Positions 12,291 to 14,972 of a stretch of 14,972 nt of DNA are shown one piece after another. The first letter of the stretch is position 1, and the number at the start of each line of letters is the position of its first letter. The stretch comes from CAYUBI01 sp964443005. GTDB taxonomy: Bacteria; Margulisbacteria; Riflemargulisbacteria; GWF2-35-9; CAYUBI01. Both the position numbers and the translations under genes were made by a program. Below the pieces are notes generated by a model that saw only the letters and a list, made by a program, of their open reading frames with translations, searched no databases and was not told the DNA's origin. The DNA lies in the NCBI GenBank assembly GCA_964443005.1, contig CAYUBI010000059.1, positions 1 to 14,972 of the forward strand, read 5' to 3'.

Positions 12291-13022
12291 ATGTCCCTAA
12301 TAGATCAAATTAAAGAAGCTTCCCAATCAATAACGTTACCAAAAGACTCGTTGTTTCTAGGCGAATTGTATCCTCTGAGTATTGCGGCTCATCATAGCCC
12401 CTTTGGAGTGGCTTTTGTTTTAATTGCTAATTGGGAGTCCAAGGATGAAAAACCTCATGAGTTTTTCAAGCTAACAATGGGGCTTCTGTCGTGGTACGGC
12501 TCATATTCGTATGATGAACAATCGCATCGTTTGTTTGTGAATGGGCAGGAGATTTCTGCTAACACGAACGCAATCGATGTATTAGGGCAGCCAAATGTTG
12601 TTCTGAAAGAAGACGGTAAAGGTCTTGATTTGATAGGTGATTTTTATGCTGTGGAAGCGTTTTCTTTGCAAGTCATGTATGAGTATAATGGCAAGTATAT
12701 TGGCGTTGATCCTTTTGATCGAATGATTCATTGGGTCCTACGATTTAATTTTGATTACGGCCATGGCATTATCCGTTTTTTCGAGCATCAATATCGTAAT
12801 CTTAGTGTTATGGTCAACGGATTTATTCAAAAAGGTTATGTGTTTACGTTAACGACCAAGGGGGTATTGACGATTGCGAAAAATACAGGTGAAATTATTA
12901 AATTCATCCATGGGAATAATTTATTAAGTGTGAATCGTGTGAGTGGTGAGGTTACGCTAAACCATGATCAGGAAGTAATGGTTTTTTCTGATTTAGCAGC
13001 TTTAATGGATGTAAATGTCTAA
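12291..13022 (+). CDS. Uncharacterised cytoplasmic protein, overlaps ligA
   Basis: I do not recognise this 243-residue protein. It has no signal peptide, membrane helix or low-complexity tail, and it appears soluble. Residues 20-60 are hydrophobic and strand-like (LFLGELYPLSIAAHHSPFG, then VAFVLIANW). A mixed centre (about 60-150) includes the segment LLSWYGSYSYDEQSHRLFVN and VDPFDRMIHWVLRFNF. The last 80 residues look like beta-strands and short turns (GYVFTLTTKGVLTIAKNTGE, then SVNRVSGEVTLNHDQEVMVF). The start is well fixed by AGAGG six bases upstream of the ATG and by a promoter at 12226-12254. The ligA start lies inside its last codons (8 bp overlap, ATGTCTAA), so the two are co-transcribed and probably translationally coupled. 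A link to DNA replication or repair is suggested only by that coupling. Confidence 0.8.
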   Translation: MSLIDQIKEASQSITLPKDSLFLGELYPLSIAAHHSPFGVAFVLIANWESKDEKPHEFFKLTMGLLSWYGSYSYDEQSHRLFVNGQEISANTNAIDVLGQPNVVLKEDGKGLDLIGDFYAVEAFSLQVMYEYNGKYIGVDPFDRMIHWVLRFNFDYGHGIIRFFEHQYRNLSVMVNGFIQKGYVFTLTTKGVLTIAKNTGEIIKFIHGNNLLSVNRVSGEVTLNHDQEVMVFSDLAALMDVNV

Positions 13023-14972
13023 GGAATCAGACCGTGTATTTCGTGAGCGAATTCTAGAGCTTACGAATCTGATTTGCTTGTATAATCAACACTATTATAA
13101 TGATGATGCGCCAACTGTAGATGATTCCGTGTATGATCAACTTTTTGCAGAGCTTATTTCCTTAGAAAATCAGTATCCTCAATTTAAACTTCCAAATAGT
13201 CCCAGCCTTCGTGTTGGAGGTGACCCATCTGAAAAATTTGAGAAAGTTCAGCATACTAGTAAAATGCTCAGTTTAAATAACTCGTATACGTATGATGATT
13301 TGCGTGAATGGGATGAGCGCGTCCGAAAAGGGCTCGTTGAGCATGGTTTATCTACAAATCAGCTTGAATATTTATGTGAACTGAAAATAGATGGGCTAGC
13401 TATTACGTTACATTATCTCCATGGTAGGTTGCTTGTGGGTGCTACGCGTGGTGATGGTAGTATGGGAGAAAATGTAACTGCCAATGTGCGAACGATTGCA
13501 GACATTCCCTTGTTAATTGAAGAAAATGCACCTGTTGAAATTCGTGGAGAAGCTTATTTGCTAAAAGCACGAATGGAAAAAATTAATCATACTCGTGAAA
13601 AAACAGACGAGCAGCCTTTTGCAAATTGTCGTAATGCAGCAGCTGGAACTTTGCGTCAATTAAATCCTAAGATTGTAGCGCAACGTCATTTATCATTTGT
13701 TGTTTATGGTATGGTAGGGCCTGAACAATTGAGTATAACATCGCAAAATGAGTTGTTTGAAAAGTGTTGCAAAATGCAGTTTCCTATAAATGAGCATTTT
13801 CGACTGGTTGCTACCATAGAGGATGTGATTGCTTTTTGCAATGAGTGGGAGCACAAAAAAAACAATTTACCTTATGATATTGACGGAGTTGTCATAAAAG
13901 TTAATCGATTTGATTTGCAAAAAACCTTAGGCAGTACAATTAAAGCGCCCCGATGGGCTATGGCATATAAATTTCCTGCTGAAGTTATTGCAACGATTTT
14001 GGATGATGTTGTGTTTCAGGTTGGCCGTACAGGCGTGATTACTCCTGTAGCTGAGTTGCGGCCTGTGAATTTGTCCGGTGTTACCATTTCCCGCGCTACA
14101 CTGCATAATATGGATTTTATTACTGAAAAAGGCATTGAACTACATGACGAGGTCACATTGCGACGAGCTGGAGAAGTGATTCCTGAGGTTGTAGCTGTAT
14201 TAAATAAAACTGCATTTTCAAGGCCGATTATTATTCCTACTCTATGTCCTGTTTGTACGCAACCTTTAAAAAAAGATCCTGAATTAGTAGCACTTAAATG
14301 CGTGAATAGGATATGTCCTGCGATTATAAAGGGAAAATTAGCACATTTTGTATCGCGGGATGCGATGAATATCGTTGGATTAGGTGAGGCAATCATTGAC
14401 CAATTAGTAGATGCTGGATTTTTGCATACTTTTCGGGATATTTATCAGTTAACAGCTGAAAACTTGATGAGTTTAGATCGGTGGGGCGAGAAATCTGTCA
14501 CCAATTTACTACGAGAAATTCAGGCGAGTAAGCAACAATCACCCATTAAGCTGTTATTTGGTTTAGGCATTTCATATGTTGGTGAAAAATCTGCAGAATT
14601 GCTGCTGAATCATGTGAGAAGTTTAAGAAATTTAACAACTGCTACACCCGAACAATTAATTAATATTGATGGTGTGGGAGAAAAAACTGCGCAAGCTGTT
14701 GTGGTATATTTTTCAGATCCAGTTCAATTAGCTGAATTAGAAGAATTGTGGTCTCTTGGTTTACAAGTTGAGCTGATTTCCGAGCAACGAGATAGTGCAA
14801 TTTTATTGGGAAAAACTGTTGTGATTACTGGGACGCTAGAGGGTATGACGCGGGACCAAGCAGAAACGTTGATTAAATGTCACAGCGGTTCGATATCTTC
14901 GTCAGTATCTAAAAAAACCAGTTACATTTTGGTTGGCGATAATCCTGGCTCAAAGGCGCAGAAAGCACATCA
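13015..14972 (+). CDS. ligA: NAD-dependent DNA ligase LigA (3' partial)
   Basis: LigA seals 5'-phosphate/3'-OH nicks in DNA using NAD+ during replication and repair. The frame starts at the ATG that overlaps the upstream stop and is open for 652 codons to the window edge. Typical LigA has about 670 residues, so only about 20-30 are missing. Residues 1-80 (YYNDDAPTVDDSVYDQL) form the NAD-binding domain Ia. The adenylated lysine is K124 in CELKIDG, motif RGE follows, D290 is in YDIDGVVIKV, and K319 is in YKFP. The OB fold begins near QVGRTGVITPVA (335). A four-cysteine zinc finger is complete (C411, C414, C429, C434). Helix-hairpin-helix motifs include GLGISYVGEKSA (near 523) and IDGVGEKTA (551). 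The BRCT domain starts around residue 597 (LLGKTVVITGTLEG). All key residues are present, so the enzyme should be active. Confidence 0.97.
   Translation, partial: MSKESDRVFRERILELTNLICLYNQHYYNDDAPTVDDSVYDQLFAELISLENQYPQFKLPNSPSLRVGGDPSEKFEKVQHTSKMLSLNNSYTYDDLREWDERVRKGLVEHGLSTNQLEYLCELKIDGLAITLHYLHGRLLVGATRGDGSMGENVTANVRTIADIPLLIEENAPVEIRGEAYLLKARMEKINHTREKTDEQPFANCRNAAAGTLRQLNPKIVAQRHLSFVVYGMVGPEQLSITSQNELFEKCCKMQFPINEHFRLVATIEDVIAFCNEWEHKKNNLPYDIDGVVIKVNRFDLQKTLGSTIKAPRWAMAYKFPAEVIATILDDVVFQVGRTGVITPVAELRPVNLSGVTISRATLHNMDFITEKGIELHDEVTLRRAGEVIPEVVAVLNKTAFSRPIIIPTLCPVCTQPLKKDPELVALKCVNRICPAIIKGKLAHFVSRDAMNIVGLGEAIIDQLVDAGFLHTFRDIYQLTAENLMSLDRWGEKSVTNLLREIQASKQQSPIKLLFGLGISYVGEKSAELLLNHVRSLRNLTTATPEQLINIDGVGEKTAQAVVVYFSDPVQLAELEELWSLGLQVELISEQRDSAILLGKTVVITGTLEGMTRDQAETLIKCHSGSISSSVSKKTSYILVGDNPGSKAQKAH

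Noticed and set aside
14016..14396. Minus-strand open frame of 126 codons
   Set aside because: It lies opposite the conserved OB and zinc-finger region of ligA and is a shadow of it.

Overview
The window is an AT-rich, gene-dense bacterial segment from an organism with an outer membrane. It carries an NAD-dependent DNA ligase, a lipoprotein with a lipobox, a PorV/UPF0164-like outer-membrane barrel, and very large secreted proteins that end in a FlgD-Ig-type C-terminal domain. This combination fits poorly characterised Gram-negative lineages such as Margulisbacteria, Elusimicrobiota or FCB-related groups. No rRNA or other phylogenetic marker beyond LigA is present, so I do not assign a phylum. 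I see no phage, insertion sequence, CRISPR array or tRNA.

Left part (1-2066). The window opens inside the 3' end of a secreted protein with two putative-Ig (He_PIG/cadherin-like) repeats and a FlgD-Ig-like C-terminal domain. A weak hairpin follows, then a minus-strand nucleotidyltransferase (MNT) pseudogene that has lost its start. Next is a plus-strand pair: a small DUF350-type membrane protein and a small secreted beta-rich protein.

Centre (2069-9226, minus strand). A three-gene operon reads leftward: a 1944-residue PKD/beta-helix surface protein, a lipoprotein with a carboxypeptidase-regulatory-like domain that overlaps it by 13 bp, and a PorV/UPF0164-like barrel 19 bp further on. I infer that this is a cell-surface export and display module. 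Its cargo shares its C-terminal domain with the truncated gene at the left edge.

Right-centre (9277-11791). A DUF4395 membrane protein with a good promoter and a U32-like TIM-barrel protein lie on the minus strand. A release-factor-like GGQ protein diverges on the plus strand from a promoter that seems to give an almost leaderless mRNA.

Right part (11790-14972). After a probable terminator lies the relic of a type II toxin-antitoxin locus. The start of a FitA/VapB-type antitoxin is joined, out of frame, to the last ~37 codons of a PIN-domain toxin, which indicates an internal deletion. An extended -10 promoter then precedes an unrecognised 243-residue gene that overlaps ligA by 8 bp. LigA is nearly complete and runs off the right edge within its BRCT domain. 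The most unusual items are the toxin-antitoxin relic, the surface-protein operon with its shared C-terminal domain, and the uncharacterised gene coupled to ligA.
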